From assembly GCF_014207655.1 (NCBI RefSeq), contig NZ_JACHHJ010000001.1, forward strand, positions 992,001 to 1,056,000: a stretch of 64,000 nt of DNA, written 5' to 3'. Numbering within the stretch: position 1 is the stretch's first letter; every line of letters starts with the position of its first letter. Shown piece by piece: positions 52,963 through 61,711 of this stretch. The translations under genes were made by a program, and so were the position numbers. Origin of the DNA: Geomicrobium halophilum. Lineage in GTDB: Bacteria > Bacillota > Bacilli > Bacillales > Marinococcaceae. Under the pieces are notes generated by a model. The model was given only the letters and a program-made list of their open reading frames with translations. It did not search any database and was not told where the DNA came from.

Positions 52963-54135
52963 ATGTTCTCATATGATGAATACGAGACTAGAATGAACAA
53001 AACAAAACAAAAAATGTTGGAATATGGGGTAGAAGTCTTAGTGATTTCTAACCCCTCCAATATGTGTTATCTCACAGGTTATGATGCTTGGAGTTTCTAT
53101 GTACATCAAGTCGTGCTCGTTTTTATTGATGAAGAAGAACCGGTTTGGATTGGGAGGGAAATGGACGCTGAAGGGGCAAAAATGACCACCTGGCTTAGTG
53201 ACTCTCGGATCATTCCCTATCCAGATGAATTTGTGCAATCAACAATCAAACACCCCATGGACTTTGTGGCCCACATTCTAAATGATCTTGGACAGGGGAC
53301 GAGAAAAATCGGGGTTGAAATGGATGCCTTTTACTATACGGCGATGTCTCACGAACGTATTCAGTTAGGATTACCAGACGCTGAGTTTAAAAATGCAAGC
53401 AGTGTTGTAAACTGGGTGAGAGTGATTAAAAGCGATGCTGAAATTGCTTATATGCGTAAAGCCGCCTATATCGTTGAGAGCGCGATGCAAGCGGCTTATA
53501 ACAAAGTTGATGTGGGTGTAAGAGAAAATGAAGTTGCAGCTGCCATTTATCATGCTCAAATATATGGTAGTGATGATTTCGGAGGTGATTATACATCGAT
53601 CGTACCGATGATTCCATCCGGAAAATATACAGCGAGTCCTCATTTAACCTGGACGGACAAGAAGTACAAAAATGGCGATTTTTTAACACTCGAAATTGCT
53701 GGGTGCTATCATAGATACCATACACCGATGGCTCGTACGATGGCGCTTGGTAAGGCTCCTGACTATGTACTGGATGTCGGTAAGGTGGTAAACGAAGGAA
53801 TTGCTAAGACACTTCAGCATATGAAACCCGGTATTACAGCAGAAGAAGTCGAGGATGTTTGGAGTCAAACGATTGCTAAACATGGCTATGTCAAAGGTTC
53901 AAGGCTCGGGTATTCCATTGGCATGAGCTATCCTCCAGATTGGGGCGAACATACGATCAGTTTCCGAAAAGGGGATCGTTCGATATTAGAACCAGGGATG
54001 ACTTTTCACTTGATGCCGGGGATATGGTTTGACGATTTCGGGGTTGAAATCACAGAATCTGTACACATAACCGATGAGGGGGTGGAAACGTTCACATCAT
54101 TCAACCGCGAGATTTATGAAAAACCAGTCAGTTAA
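52963..54135 (+). CDS. M24 family hydrolase, ectoine hydrolase (DoeA/EutD)-like
   Basis: 390 residues from ATG 52963 with AGGGGTGGAG just upstream. It has the two-domain creatinase/Xaa-Pro peptidase fold. From memory, the segments [42 protein letters not shown] and [13 protein letters not shown] resemble ectoine hydrolase DoeA/EutD, which opens the ectoine ring to N-acetyl-diaminobutyrate. The aspartate pair of metal peptidases is largely replaced, as in non-peptidase M24 members. No doeB deacetylase or doeD transaminase is in the window. The stop overlaps yidD on the other strand. Confidence 0.78.
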   Translation: MFSYDEYETRMNKTKQKMLEYGVEVLVISNPSNMCYLTGYDAWSFYVHQVVLVFIDEEEPVWIGREMDAEGAKMTTWLSDSRIIPYPDEFVQSTIKHPMDFVAHILNDLGQGTRKIGVEMDAFYYTAMSHERIQLGLPDAEFKNASSVVNWVRVIKSDAEIAYMRKAAYIVESAMQAAYNKVDVGVRENEVAAAIYHAQIYGSDDFGGDYTSIVPMIPSGKYTASPHLTWTDKKYKNGDFLTLEIAGCYHRYHTPMARTMALGKAPDYVLDVGKVVNEGIAKTLQHMKPGITAEEVEDVWSQTIAKHGYVKGSRLGYSIGMSYPPDWGEHTISFRKGDRSILEPGMTFHLMPGIWFDDFGVEITESVHITDEGVETFTSFNREIYEKPVS

Positions 54136-54371
54136 CGACGGGAACGATTTTTTTTGTTCTCAGGTACTGGATCGAATCCCCCGCGGTGGAAAGGATGGCA
54201 TTTACTAATCCGAATAATCGCAAGTATTAAACCTTTAAGAGCACCATGATTTTCAATAGCCTCAATGGCATATTGTGAACAAGTCGGCTGAAAACGACAC
54301 GAGGGTGGAGTAAAGGGAGAAATAAATCGACGATATAAACGGATAGGAAAGAGCAAAATTTCACGCAGCAT
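54132..54371 (-). CDS. yidD: Membrane protein insertion efficiency factor YidD
   Basis: 79 residues from ATG 54371, six bases after GAGGTG. The family signature is complete: [27 protein letters not shown] with two conserved cysteines, and [13 protein letters not shown]. YidD aids YidC/Sec membrane insertion. The normal neighbours (rpmH, rnpA, yidC) are absent, as in other Bacillaceae. It converges with the M24 gene, overlapping by four bases, and is separated from dapA by a terminator. Confidence 0.93.
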   Translation of the reverse strand: MLREILLFPIRLYRRFISPFTPPSCRFQPTCSQYAIEAIENHGALKGLILAIIRISKCHPFHRGGFDPVPENKKNRSRR

Positions 54372-54389
54372 ACCATTCACCTCACAAAT

Positions 54390-54415
54390 AGAGCGACCAT
54401 ATTTATGGTCGCTCT
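54390..54415 (-). terminator. Terminator after dapA
   Basis: Perfect 12-base stem AGAGCGACCATA / TATGGTCGCTCT with a two-base centre, lying between dapA and yidD. The T run is short, so part of the transcript may continue into yidD. Confidence 0.75.
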
Positions 54416-54421
54416 TTCCTC

Positions 54422-55309
54422 TTAACTAACGAAAAAAGTTGCGCTTGGTTGAAGTATCCGATACAAATATTGATTTTCTTCTTCATTTAATCGGATCATC
54501 GGTAAACGAACATTACCGGAAATAATACCTTGCATTTCTAAAGCTTCTTTAACCGGAGTAGGACTAGGAGCCATAAACATTGCCTTCATGATTGGTAATG
54601 TTTCCCGGTGTTGTTTAGCGGCTAATTGTACATGTCCTTGTGCAAAATTCTGCATCATTTGCAGCATGCTTTTACCGATAATATGTGAAGCGACTGAAAC
54701 AATACCGCTGCTTCCAACGGACATAAGCGGCAATGTTAAGCTATCGTCTCCCCCATACAATTTAAAGCCTTCCTGCGCATTTTCAATAATAAAGGAGGCA
54801 GCATCCGCATCTCCACTAGCCTCTTTTACAGCTTGGATATTAGGGATGTGGGACAGGCGAATAATGGTTTCTGGTGTTAAGCTTACGGCTGTCCTTCCAG
54901 GCACATTATACAGCATAATCGGTAAGTCTGTAGAGTCTGCAATCGCTTGAAAATGCTGATACATTCCTTCTTGAGAAGGTTTACTGTAGTAAGGCGTCAC
55001 AAGCATAATTCCGTCAACACCAACATCTTCGGCAGCGCGCGTTAGGGCAATGGATGCACGGGTGTCACTGGTCCCTGTCCCTGCAATAACGGGAATTCTC
55101 CCATTAACTACTTTAACTGTATGCTTAAATAAGGAAATTTTCTCCTCTTTCGATAATGTTGGTGATTCACCTGTGGTTCCTGCGACGACAAGCGCTTCCG
55201 TACCGTTTGCGATCAGATGGTTCACTAATTTTGTGACGTCGTGATAATCAATCTCGCCTTTACCATCAAATGGAGTTACCATCGCCGTAACTAATCGTCC
55301 TAATTTCAT
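54422..55309 (-). CDS. dapA: 4-hydroxy-tetrahydrodipicolinate synthase
   Basis: 295 residues from ATG 55309 with GGTGGT upstream; the frame continues upstream to 55369 but has no site there. It condenses aspartate semialdehyde and pyruvate, the committed step to diaminopimelate and lysine. GTTGESPTL (active-site threonines), MLYNVPGRT (tyrosine and arginine) and VKEASGD (Schiff-base lysine) are all present. Its 5' leader is a lysine riboswitch, so expression falls when lysine is high. It stands next to genes using the same substrate (hom and the aldehyde dehydrogenase). Confidence 0.95.
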   Translation of the reverse strand: MKLGRLVTAMVTPFDGKGEIDYHDVTKLVNHLIANGTEALVVAGTTGESPTLSKEEKISLFKHTVKVVNGRIPVIAGTGTSDTRASIALTRAAEDVGVDGIMLVTPYYSKPSQEGMYQHFQAIADSTDLPIMLYNVPGRTAVSLTPETIIRLSHIPNIQAVKEASGDADAASFIIENAQEGFKLYGGDDSLTLPLMSVGSSGIVSVASHIIGKSMLQMMQNFAQGHVQLAAKQHRETLPIMKAMFMAPSPTPVKEALEMQGIISGNVRLPMIRLNEEENQYLYRILQPSATFFVS

Positions 55310-55440
55310 GTTTACCACCCTCGTGTTGAATTTTTTTACGTAAATACTGATACATGAGGGGCCTGACACAAGTTAGTTTATGTGCTCTGGGTAAGGGAAG
55401 TGCAGGCAGATGCCCTGTAAGCAATAGAGGTTTTATACAT

Positions 55441-55470
55441 AAAAAACAGCAATGAGCGCTCTCATTGCTG
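55441..55470 (-). terminator. Riboswitch-controlled terminator of dapA
   Basis: On the minus strand CAGCAATGAGAGCGCTCATTGCTG, a 12-base perfect stem, is followed by six T. A competing stem pairs CATGAA...CTTC with GAAG...TTCATG just before it, giving the usual antiterminator choice. Confidence 0.9.
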
Positions 55471-55499
55471 CATGAACACTTCCTGATAACCGAAGCACT

Positions 55500-55690
55500 T
55501 CATGCGTGAGATAGCCCTCCATATAGCATCGCTATATGACAGCCCTACATTTATTCAATGTAAGACCAGCCGCGAATACGTGAGTAATTCTTAGCTTCGG
55601 CAAATTCCCCTTTCCGTAAACGTCTTCGGATCTCACGCTCCTACGCATACGTACTAATGGTTTTTGCTCCTCTACTCCCACTTCAGAAGA
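55500..55690 (-). ncRNA. Lysine riboswitch (L-box) upstream of dapA
   Basis: Read on the minus strand, the leader contains the L-box landmarks in order: TAGAGGAGC, TAGTACG, GCGTGAGATCCGAAGACG, the strongly conserved AAGGGGAATTTGCCGAAG, GGCTGG, GGGCTGTCATATAGCG and TGGAGGGCTATCTCACG. The last pairs with the first region as P1. It is followed by an antiterminator/terminator pair. It should end transcription of dapA when lysine binds. Open frames here are chance. Confidence 0.93.
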
Positions 55691-55714
55691 AGCTGGATGT
55701 ATTTTGTAATTTTT

Positions 55715-55743
55715 ATTGTAGCAAATACTTATTGTGTATGCAA
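55715..55743 (-). promoter_or_regulatory. Sigma-A promoter of the lysine riboswitch-dapA unit
   Basis: Minus-strand TTGCAT and TACAAT with a 17-base spacer. Transcription should begin near 55708, a few bases before the riboswitch. Confidence 0.82.
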
Positions 55744-55865
55744 TCACTTATCTTCACTTTTTATAAAATATGCAGGATCCTAATATTTGGTCATTATATC
55801 TAAAATTCCCGGATTTTAAACCCTGACAAACGGTCATCCTAATAAAAAAGAGAGGAGGGAGCCAC

Positions 55866-56543
55866 TTGAATATGAAAATGCCGGTTTTTCTGTTCTTACT
55901 GCTCATATTGTTAACCGGGTGTGTCCAAGATAGTAATGATATGGGTCTTTCCACCGACTATGATCCGGAACATGAGATAGGTGTTAATCCCATCGATCAT
56001 CTAGGGCCCGCCTCAGACTTAATGGTACCAGATCATAGCCCGGGTCAGCTTACAAGAGATAATACTCAGGATACGGACAGCCAGCGTGATTATGGCTGGC
56101 ATAAGAATCGATTAAACTCCGTTCGAACCGGACGCGTCAAGGATAGTCCGCACTTGCGTGATGATCCGGAAAATCTTGCCCGGCAAGCGGAAGAAATTAA
56201 TCAACAGTACGAAGACGGACAAGAAGATACTGCACTTACAATTAAGGACAAAATTGAAATGTTAGACGCCGTTTCCCGTGCTCACGTGGTTTCTCATGAT
56301 GGCCAAATATATATTGGAATTGAAGGCGAATCAATAAACGAGGATCACATGGAAGATGCACTCTCGACGATTGTCGACGAAGAAGGAGATCAAGACTTTG
56401 TATGGCATACCGATCGAAGATCGGTAAATCGAATTAGAGCAGCAGAAAAAATTGCAAACCCCAATCATGAAAGAGGCCTGCATGAATGGTTTGAAGATGT
56501 TGAATACGAATTACAACAAACAGGTGATGATTGGAATAATTAA
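55866..56543 (+). CDS. YhcN/YlaJ family sporulation lipoprotein
   Basis: 225 residues from TTG 55866, after GAGGAGGGAG; ATG 55872 is an alternative. A signal with lipobox LLTGC puts Cys19 as the lipid-modified residue. A disordered acidic segment follows, then a YhcN/YlaJ domain at about residues 125-210 (IEMLDAVSRAHVVSHDGQIYIGIE). Homologues are spore inner-membrane or germination-related lipoproteins. It is monocistronic and divergent from the dapA leader. Confidence 0.85.
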   Translation: MNMKMPVFLFLLLILLTGCVQDSNDMGLSTDYDPEHEIGVNPIDHLGPASDLMVPDHSPGQLTRDNTQDTDSQRDYGWHKNRLNSVRTGRVKDSPHLRDDPENLARQAEEINQQYEDGQEDTALTIKDKIEMLDAVSRAHVVSHDGQIYIGIEGESINEDHMEDALSTIVDEEGDQDFVWHTDRRSVNRIRAAEKIANPNHERGLHEWFEDVEYELQQTGDDWNN

Positions 56544-56585
56544 AGTCCTTGGACGAGTGATGAGGAGCGTTCTGCTATTGTAATC

Positions 56586-57461
56586 TTAAACAACATGTAG
56601 GGCGTTTTCCTCAATATTTATTTTAATAGGAGTTTGTCCAATAATTTCTCCGTCACCATGAACGACCATAGCTGGTGTTGAATCGATCTCAATCTGTTTT
56701 CCTGATAGCATTTTAATTGAAGGGTGGGATATATGATTGCCTTTAAACACGCTCGGGAACACTCGTACAAACTGAAGCTTTGACATTCCATGGACAATGC
56801 ACAGTTCTAATAAGCCGTCGCTTCCTTTTGCATTTGGGCAAATCACCATTCCACCAGCATAATATGGGAAGTTTGCAACTGCAATCAACCAAACATTCTT
56901 CATTACGATTTCCTGATGATCAACTGAAATCGTCATATCAACCGGTTTAAATCCAAACAAAACCTTGAAAACACTGATAATATACTGCAGCTTTCTTAAA
57001 CGAAAAACATTTAGCCACTTTTTGTGTTTAGAGTCGTTCACAATTTGAGCCACTTGACCGTCAAATCCAACCCCAATTACTGTCACACAGTATTCACCAC
57101 CGATTCTGCCGATATCAACAGCTTTTGATTTTCCGCGTAAAATCCGATCCAAAGCTTCCCGGTAATCCTTTGGGATCTTTAAAGCTCTTGCAAAGTCATT
57201 TCCCGAACCTGCTGGTATAATGCCCAAGGGAATATCAAACCCAACTAACCCATTGATGACTTCATGCACCGTACCATCGCCCCCTATAACAATAACTGCT
57301 CCTTTTTTTAAATTTTTGACGATGGCTGTTGCATGCTTAGGTTGGGCAGTAAAAAATACCTCGTAATCAATCTCTCTTGTTTCCAAAACCTTACGAACCT
57401 CGCTCCAAATAGCACATGCTTTCCCGTTGCCGGAAACTTTATTGACAATGAAATAGTACAT
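56586..57461 (-). CDS. Diacylglycerol kinase-like lipid kinase (YegS/DagK family)
   Basis: 291 residues from ATG 57461 with GAGGTGGAG upstream. The catalytic domain has VIGGDGTVHEVINGL and PAGSGNDFARAL, the nucleotide-binding pair of the DAGK family; the later VHGDGEIIG supplies a conserved acidic segment. The sequence is closer to YtlR/BmrU-type kinases than to DgkB. Such enzymes phosphorylate diacylglycerol or related lipids at the membrane face. It starts 17 bases after a second kinase gene ends. Confidence 0.88.
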   Translation of the reverse strand: MYYFIVNKVSGNGKACAIWSEVRKVLETREIDYEVFFTAQPKHATAIVKNLKKGAVIVIGGDGTVHEVINGLVGFDIPLGIIPAGSGNDFARALKIPKDYREALDRILRGKSKAVDIGRIGGEYCVTVIGVGFDGQVAQIVNDSKHKKWLNVFRLRKLQYIISVFKVLFGFKPVDMTISVDHQEIVMKNVWLIAVANFPYYAGGMVICPNAKGSDGLLELCIVHGMSKLQFVRVFPSVFKGNHISHPSIKMLSGKQIEIDSTPAMVVHGDGEIIGQTPIKINIEENALHVV

Positions 57462-57478
57462 ATAAAACTCCACCTCGT

Positions 57479-58381
57479 TTACTCAGCTTCCACTGTAAAG
57501 ACCTTTAAATGATTGGGGAGAACTTGAAACTTTCGTTCCAATACAGTTTTGCGTTCCCCATCCATATTTACAAACATGTTCTCGGGTAAATGAACCTCAG
57601 ACGAGGAAATTTTTTGATGTTTGATCAGTGAGGAGGGATTTCCAACCCTCAATGCTGTGATTAGTAATACCGTGAATAAATGTAGTCGATTCCGAATGTT
57701 GCATGTTACTAAATGAAAAGCCCCATCGCTTTCATTGGTTTGAGGAATGAACTGTTCAAATGGACCTACAGAATTTCCGTTCATGATGAGAAAAAACGAA
57801 AGGTCGGAAATATAAGTATCTGGAAAAATTTGAATGGCAATTTTTTCGCGTGATCTTTGTTGAAACAGTTTCTTAATAAAACAGAGGGCATAAGCAAATT
57901 CACCCAAATAAGATTTAAGTTTCTTTGGCGTCTCATAGGTAATATCTGTTAACCAACCTGCTGCTGCAATGTTAGCAAAATACTGTTGACCAAGCTTTCC
58001 GATGTCGACGTAAGCGGTATTCCCCTTTTCAATAATGGAAAGTATCTTGAAGACGTTATGGGGAAGACCGATGACTTGTGCAAACTCATTACTCGTACCA
58101 AATGGAAATACACCAACCTTTGGCCGGTAAAGCTCTGGAGACAAAGATTGAAGCACATTCTGGATGGTCCCGTCTCCCCCTGCTACAAAAAGAGCTTCCC
58201 ATTGTTGCCTGCACGCACGTTTAATCAACGATGACAACTCTTGAGCATCTTCCTGTAACTGAAAGATGCTGATTTCATAACCCATATCCGTTAGTTTTTC
58301 TACGATAAGCGGAAAGTTTTTATGGTTTCGCTTCTTACCTGAAGAGGGGTTATAGATCATCAAGGCCCGTTTAGTGAGCAT
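57479..58381 (-). CDS. DgkB-like diacylglycerol kinase
   Basis: 300 residues, ATG overlapping the end of plsC by 11 bases with GGAGGAAC inside plsC. GGDGTIQNVLQSL and FGTSNEFAQVIGL are the family motifs. The second has Asn-Glu where most members have Asn-Asp, an altered residue next to the nucleotide. The C-terminal domain (ANIAAAGWLTDITYETPKK, NMDGE) follows B. subtilis DgkB closely. It makes phosphatidic acid from diacylglycerol. Whether the Glu change affects activity cannot be seen. Confidence 0.87.
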   Translation of the reverse strand: MLTKRALMIYNPSSGKKRNHKNFPLIVEKLTDMGYEISIFQLQEDAQELSSLIKRACRQQWEALFVAGGDGTIQNVLQSLSPELYRPKVGVFPFGTSNEFAQVIGLPHNVFKILSIIEKGNTAYVDIGKLGQQYFANIAAAGWLTDITYETPKKLKSYLGEFAYALCFIKKLFQQRSREKIAIQIFPDTYISDLSFFLIMNGNSVGPFEQFIPQTNESDGAFHLVTCNIRNRLHLFTVLLITALRVGNPSSLIKHQKISSSEVHLPENMFVNMDGERKTVLERKFQVLPNHLKVFTVEAE

Positions 58382-58988
58382 GTTCAGATGTTCCTCCGAT
58401 CATTTGAATCGTGGAGTGTTGTTCACCGAGTTCTTTAATACGTGTCATCACAAACTGGGACAAATCATCATAATCGAAATCTGAAAAACGGGAGGGGTCT
58501 ATAGGTTCCCCAATAATGATTTTTATGGAGGTTCGGTATCGTCCCTTCCCCTTTCTAACGATAGCAACCGGCAGGATCGGAGCACCGGTTTTACTTCCAA
58601 AAAATGCCACCCCTTTTTTGGGCTTTACATTTTCTCCAATTTTACATCTTTTTCCTTCAGGAAAAATACCAAAGATATCACCACGTCGGATAATTTTTAT
58701 AACATGCCGAACCGGGCGAATCACAATACCACTGCTTCGATCAACAGGAACAGCATGAAGTTTACGCAAAAACCAATTTGAAAAATGATTGCTAAACAGT
58801 TCGTTTTTTGCTAAAAAATGAATTTTTCTACTAAACGTCCCGGAAAGGATGATCGGATCATAACTGCTGATATGATTGGCCGCAATAATGACAGCACCGG
58901 TTGGCATCCGCTCCTTACCAACCATTTCAATTTTAAAAGTACAAAGAAGAATCATTTTTGCAATGGGTTTCATCAAAAGATATATCAT
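58371..58988 (-). CDS. plsC: 1-acyl-sn-glycerol-3-phosphate acyltransferase family (PlsC)
   Basis: 205 residues from ATG 58988; TTG 58997 is an alternative start. An N-terminal hydrophobic helix is followed by AANHISSYDPII (HX4D catalytic pair), VPVDRSSG and the FPEGKRCK glycerol-phosphate site. It acylates lysophosphatidic acid to phosphatidic acid. Two lipid kinase genes follow in the same operon, so all three enzymes act on phosphatidate and diacylglycerol. Another plsC elsewhere in the genome is likely, and this one may be specialised. Confidence 0.87.
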   Translation of the reverse strand: MIYLLMKPIAKMILLCTFKIEMVGKERMPTGAVIIAANHISSYDPIILSGTFSRKIHFLAKNELFSNHFSNWFLRKLHAVPVDRSSGIVIRPVRHVIKIIRRGDIFGIFPEGKRCKIGENVKPKKGVAFFGSKTGAPILPVAIVRKGKGRYRTSIKIIIGEPIDPSRFSDFDYDDLSQFVMTRIKELGEQHSTIQMIGGTSEHAH

Positions 58989-59037
58989 GGTTATCAATTC
59001 GCCCTCAGTTTAATTTCTTACCTTTATTATCCCTCGC

Positions 59038-59069
59038 TATACGTTAAAAATTCTCCCGGAAAACGTATA
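59038..59069. promoter_or_regulatory. Inverted repeat between plsC and the alcohol dehydrogenase gene
   Basis: TATACGTT and AACGTATA, exact inverse copies separated by 16 bases, lie in the divergent gap. A possible dehydrogenase promoter (TTAACT at 59070-59075, TATAAA at 59092-59097, 16-base spacer) begins directly at its edge. It may be an operator or hairpin. Confidence 0.5.
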
Positions 59070-59135
59070 TTAACTCTTTTTACGGTTACATTATAAATGA
59101 TATTTTTTCCAAATTTCGTTAGCAGGTGATGTCTG

Positions 59136-60356
59136 TTGGAATCATTACAATTTGATTTCAAGCCCTCTCGTTACCTTATCAGCAAAACTATTGGGAGGTT
59201 TTCGAAATCCTTTTACTGGTCAGCAAAAACTTCATGTTTTCGGTTTGCTCAACTACCAGATCCAGAACTTCCTAATGAAAATTGGGTGAAGATAAAAGTA
59301 AAATACGGTGGAATTTGTGGAAGTGATTTAAATATCATTTTCCTAAATGAGAGTCCGGCAACTTCTCCGTATACTTCCTTCCCTTTCACGTTTGGACATG
59401 AATCCGTTGGAGTGATACAAGAAGTTGGCAAAAACGTTGACCAATTATCAGCAGGCGACCGGGTGGTGATCGACCCGATCTTATCTTGTACTACAAGAGG
59501 AATTACTGAACTATGTTCTGCCTGTCAGAGGGGAGATTACAGTTTATGTGAAAATATGACCGACGGACATATCTCTCCAGGCCTTCTAACGGGAACGTGT
59601 CGGGACACAGGGGGGAGTTGGAGCTCACATCTCGTGGCTCATCAAAACCAGGTTTTTCATCTTCCAGATGAGGTTGCTGATTTTAACGGGGTTATGGTGG
59701 AACCGTTTAGCTGTGCCCTTCATGGGGTTTTACGGAATCCTCCACGTGAAAACGACACTGTGCTCGTTATTGGGGGAGGAGTGATTGGGATTTGTGTCAT
59801 TGCTGCCCTCCGGGCTTTACAATTTTCTTGTAAAGTTGTGGCACTCGTGAAACATGATTTTCAGGCTAAGTGCGCAAAAGAATATGGTGCCGATCAGGTC
59901 ATTCAATTAGGTGGAAATTATACAAAAAGAATGAGTGAAGCATTAGATACGAAAAGATTGAAAACACTATTTGGTCCGGAAGTGATCGAAGGTGGAGCAG
60001 ACTTGGTATATGAATGTGTAGGAAAAAAGCAAAGTGTCAACGATTCCTTACGGTTTGCAAACAGTGGGGGCAAAGTTATTCTGCTTGGACTAGCTGGCAT
60101 ATTGGACAGTATTGATTGGACGGCCGTCTGGTTAAACGAGCTCGATGTCAAAGGAAGCTTTGCTTACAGTTCGGACGAGTATAAAGGGGATAAAATACGA
60201 ACGTTTGATATCGCGCTCGAACTCATGCGTTTGGGAAAAGTAGATTTGTCCCCGCTTGTTACGCATCGATTTCCAATCAAAGAATATCGACAGGCGCTCA
60301 CCACTGCTTCCAGCAAAGCGAACGGAACAAAGATGAAGGTTGTGTTTGAACCTTAA
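59136..60356 (+). CDS. Zinc-dependent alcohol dehydrogenase (medium-chain family)
   Basis: 406 residues, TTG start eight bases after AGGTGA. GGICGSD (catalytic-zinc cysteine), FGHESVGVI (histidine) and a cysteine lobe (ELCSACQRGDYSLC plus an upstream cysteine) for structural zinc are present. The cofactor fold has VIGGGVIGICVI. It is longer than usual (about 345-360) because of an N-terminal extension and an insert near residues 110-160. It resembles threonine/sorbitol dehydrogenases, but the substrate is unknown. A fused aldolase follows 44 bases later. Confidence 0.87.
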   Translation: MESLQFDFKPSRYLISKTIGRFSKSFYWSAKTSCFRFAQLPDPELPNENWVKIKVKYGGICGSDLNIIFLNESPATSPYTSFPFTFGHESVGVIQEVGKNVDQLSAGDRVVIDPILSCTTRGITELCSACQRGDYSLCENMTDGHISPGLLTGTCRDTGGSWSSHLVAHQNQVFHLPDEVADFNGVMVEPFSCALHGVLRNPPRENDTVLVIGGGVIGICVIAALRALQFSCKVVALVKHDFQAKCAKEYGADQVIQLGGNYTKRMSEALDTKRLKTLFGPEVIEGGADLVYECVGKKQSVNDSLRFANSGGKVILLGLAGILDSIDWTAVWLNELDVKGSFAYSSDEYKGDKIRTFDIALELMRLGKVDLSPLVTHRFPIKEYRQALTTASSKANGTKMKVVFEP

Positions 60357-60400
60357 GAGCCATTATTTTCTGCATTTATGCATCAAGGAGGATGGATCTA

Positions 60401-61492
60401 ATGAAAAATTTCACGGTTAATGGAAAAGCAGATAGTCCGTTTTTAACGTGGCTGACTGAAGGAGTGATCCGTGAATTCCAAACGGAAGGGTACCAATTCC
60501 AGGAAGAACCAGGGGAAGATATAAAGCTGGTTCTTAATGTCATTGAACCTGAGCGGCCGCGTCATTTTCGGAGAAAAGCACAGTCTACTTTTGTCGTTAC
60601 CATTGTGGAAACAGAAGAAGAACCGGAGGAAGTTTTTAAAGCCGCTTATCCACTTTTAATTCGATCGCTGGCGAATCATTTAATGTTTGTATCCCATAGT
60701 GACGAAAGATCGATGGTTTCCTTCCTTACCCCGGAACAGGGGATTTATCAAATGACTTACGACCCTGAAGAAGATGAAAACCTTTTTTTCCAACGTATTT
60801 ACGAGCGTTTGGAACCATTAGCTTCTTCACAGTTGGTCATCAATAACGATTTTTACGATGACCTTTATGAAAACCTTGTGAACGGAAACGGCATAACGAA
60901 ACAAATGTTTTTATACGGAAAAAAGCTTGATGATTTAAATTTATTGCCAGCACCTTTTCCGCTCGAAGAGTATTTGTCTTCACGTGATATGCGTCATTTA
61001 AAAAAATTGTACGGTCTTGGAGGATTAAGTTACGGAAATCTCAGCAGCCGCGAAAATACAGATCATTTTTGGATGAGCGCTAGTGGGATTGACAAATCTA
61101 ATATGAAAGATATTGGAAGAGATATCCTCTACATCACCGGATATGATGAAGTCAATAATTCAATGAAAATTCGTATCCCGCCAAAAACAACTCCGAGAAG
61201 AGCATCGGTGGATGCGATTGAGCATTGGATGATTTACAGAGAACATCCTGATGTGGGAGCTATCGTTCATATTCATGCTTGGATGGATGGGATCGAAGCC
61301 ACGCAAACGAATTATCCGTGTGGAACGCTCGAGCTTGCTGAGACGGTTGCAGAGTTGGTTCGTCAATCCGAGGACCCGTCAAGAACAGTTATTGGACTAA
61401 AAAACCATGGGCTCACCATCACTGGCACCAATTTGGACGACATATTTGAACGCATTGAGGGGCGGGTAATCCCGCAAATCCCGATGCTGTAA
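60401..61492 (+). CDS. Class II aldolase/adducin family protein with unusual N-terminal domain
   Basis: 363 residues from ATG 60401 with AAGGAGG nine to ten bases upstream. The C-terminal half (about 190-360) is an AraD/FucA-like aldolase: YGNLSSR, MSASGIDK, the zinc pair in IVHIHAWMDG and a third histidine in LKNHGLTITG. The first 190 residues are acidic and match no domain I know. It pairs with the alcohol dehydrogenase, so a sugar or polyol path is plausible (inference). Terminator at 61492-61526. Confidence 0.8.
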   Translation: MKNFTVNGKADSPFLTWLTEGVIREFQTEGYQFQEEPGEDIKLVLNVIEPERPRHFRRKAQSTFVVTIVETEEEPEEVFKAAYPLLIRSLANHLMFVSHSDERSMVSFLTPEQGIYQMTYDPEEDENLFFQRIYERLEPLASSQLVINNDFYDDLYENLVNGNGITKQMFLYGKKLDDLNLLPAPFPLEEYLSSRDMRHLKKLYGLGGLSYGNLSSRENTDHFWMSASGIDKSNMKDIGRDILYITGYDEVNNSMKIRIPPKTTPRRASVDAIEHWMIYREHPDVGAIVHIHAWMDGIEATQTNYPCGTLELAETVAELVRQSEDPSRTVIGLKNHGLTITGTNLDDIFERIEGRVIPQIPML

Positions 61493-61526
61493 AAAGCTCC
61501 CCCCTGAAAAAGAGGGGGCTTTCTTT
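61492..61526 (+). terminator. Intrinsic terminator after the aldolase gene
   Basis: Stem AAAGC-CCCCC / GGGGG-CTTT with a short A-rich loop, followed by TTCTTT. Confidence 0.82.
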
Positions 61527-61555
61527 AAAATAAGGCAAAGGGTGTGATTTTACTT

Positions 61556-61675
61556 ATGAAAAAGATTGTTAAATATATGGGCCAAATCATCGTCGATGCT
61601 TTAATTTTGCTTTTCGAACATGAATATGAAGATCTCCTAAAACCCCATCAGTCACGACGAAAAAACAACAGATAA
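61556..61675 (+). CDS. Small 39-residue protein, unknown
   Basis: ATG 61556 with AAAGGGTG about 11 bases upstream. It encodes a basic N terminus (MKKIVKYMG), a hydrophobic amphipathic helix (QIIVDALILLFEHEYEDLL) and a basic tail (QSRRKNNR). It lies between a terminator and lgt, so it would need its own promoter or be part of the lgt transcript. The organised charge pattern suggests a real membrane-associated peptide, but it is too short to be sure. Confidence 0.45.
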   Translation: MKKIVKYMGQIIVDALILLFEHEYEDLLKPHQSRRKNNR

Positions 61676-61711
61676 TCAGTTGAATTCTGTTGATATGAGG
61701 AGTTGAAATGA

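Noticed and set aside
52963-54135. DMSP lyase DddP as identity of the M24 protein
   Set aside because: DddP is longer (about 445 residues) and lacks the segments recalled from DoeA/EutD; the ectoine-hydrolase comparison fits better.
55532-55747. Open frame of 71 codons on the minus strand
   Set aside because: It lies within the lysine riboswitch and has no ribosome site; the sequence is explained by the RNA.
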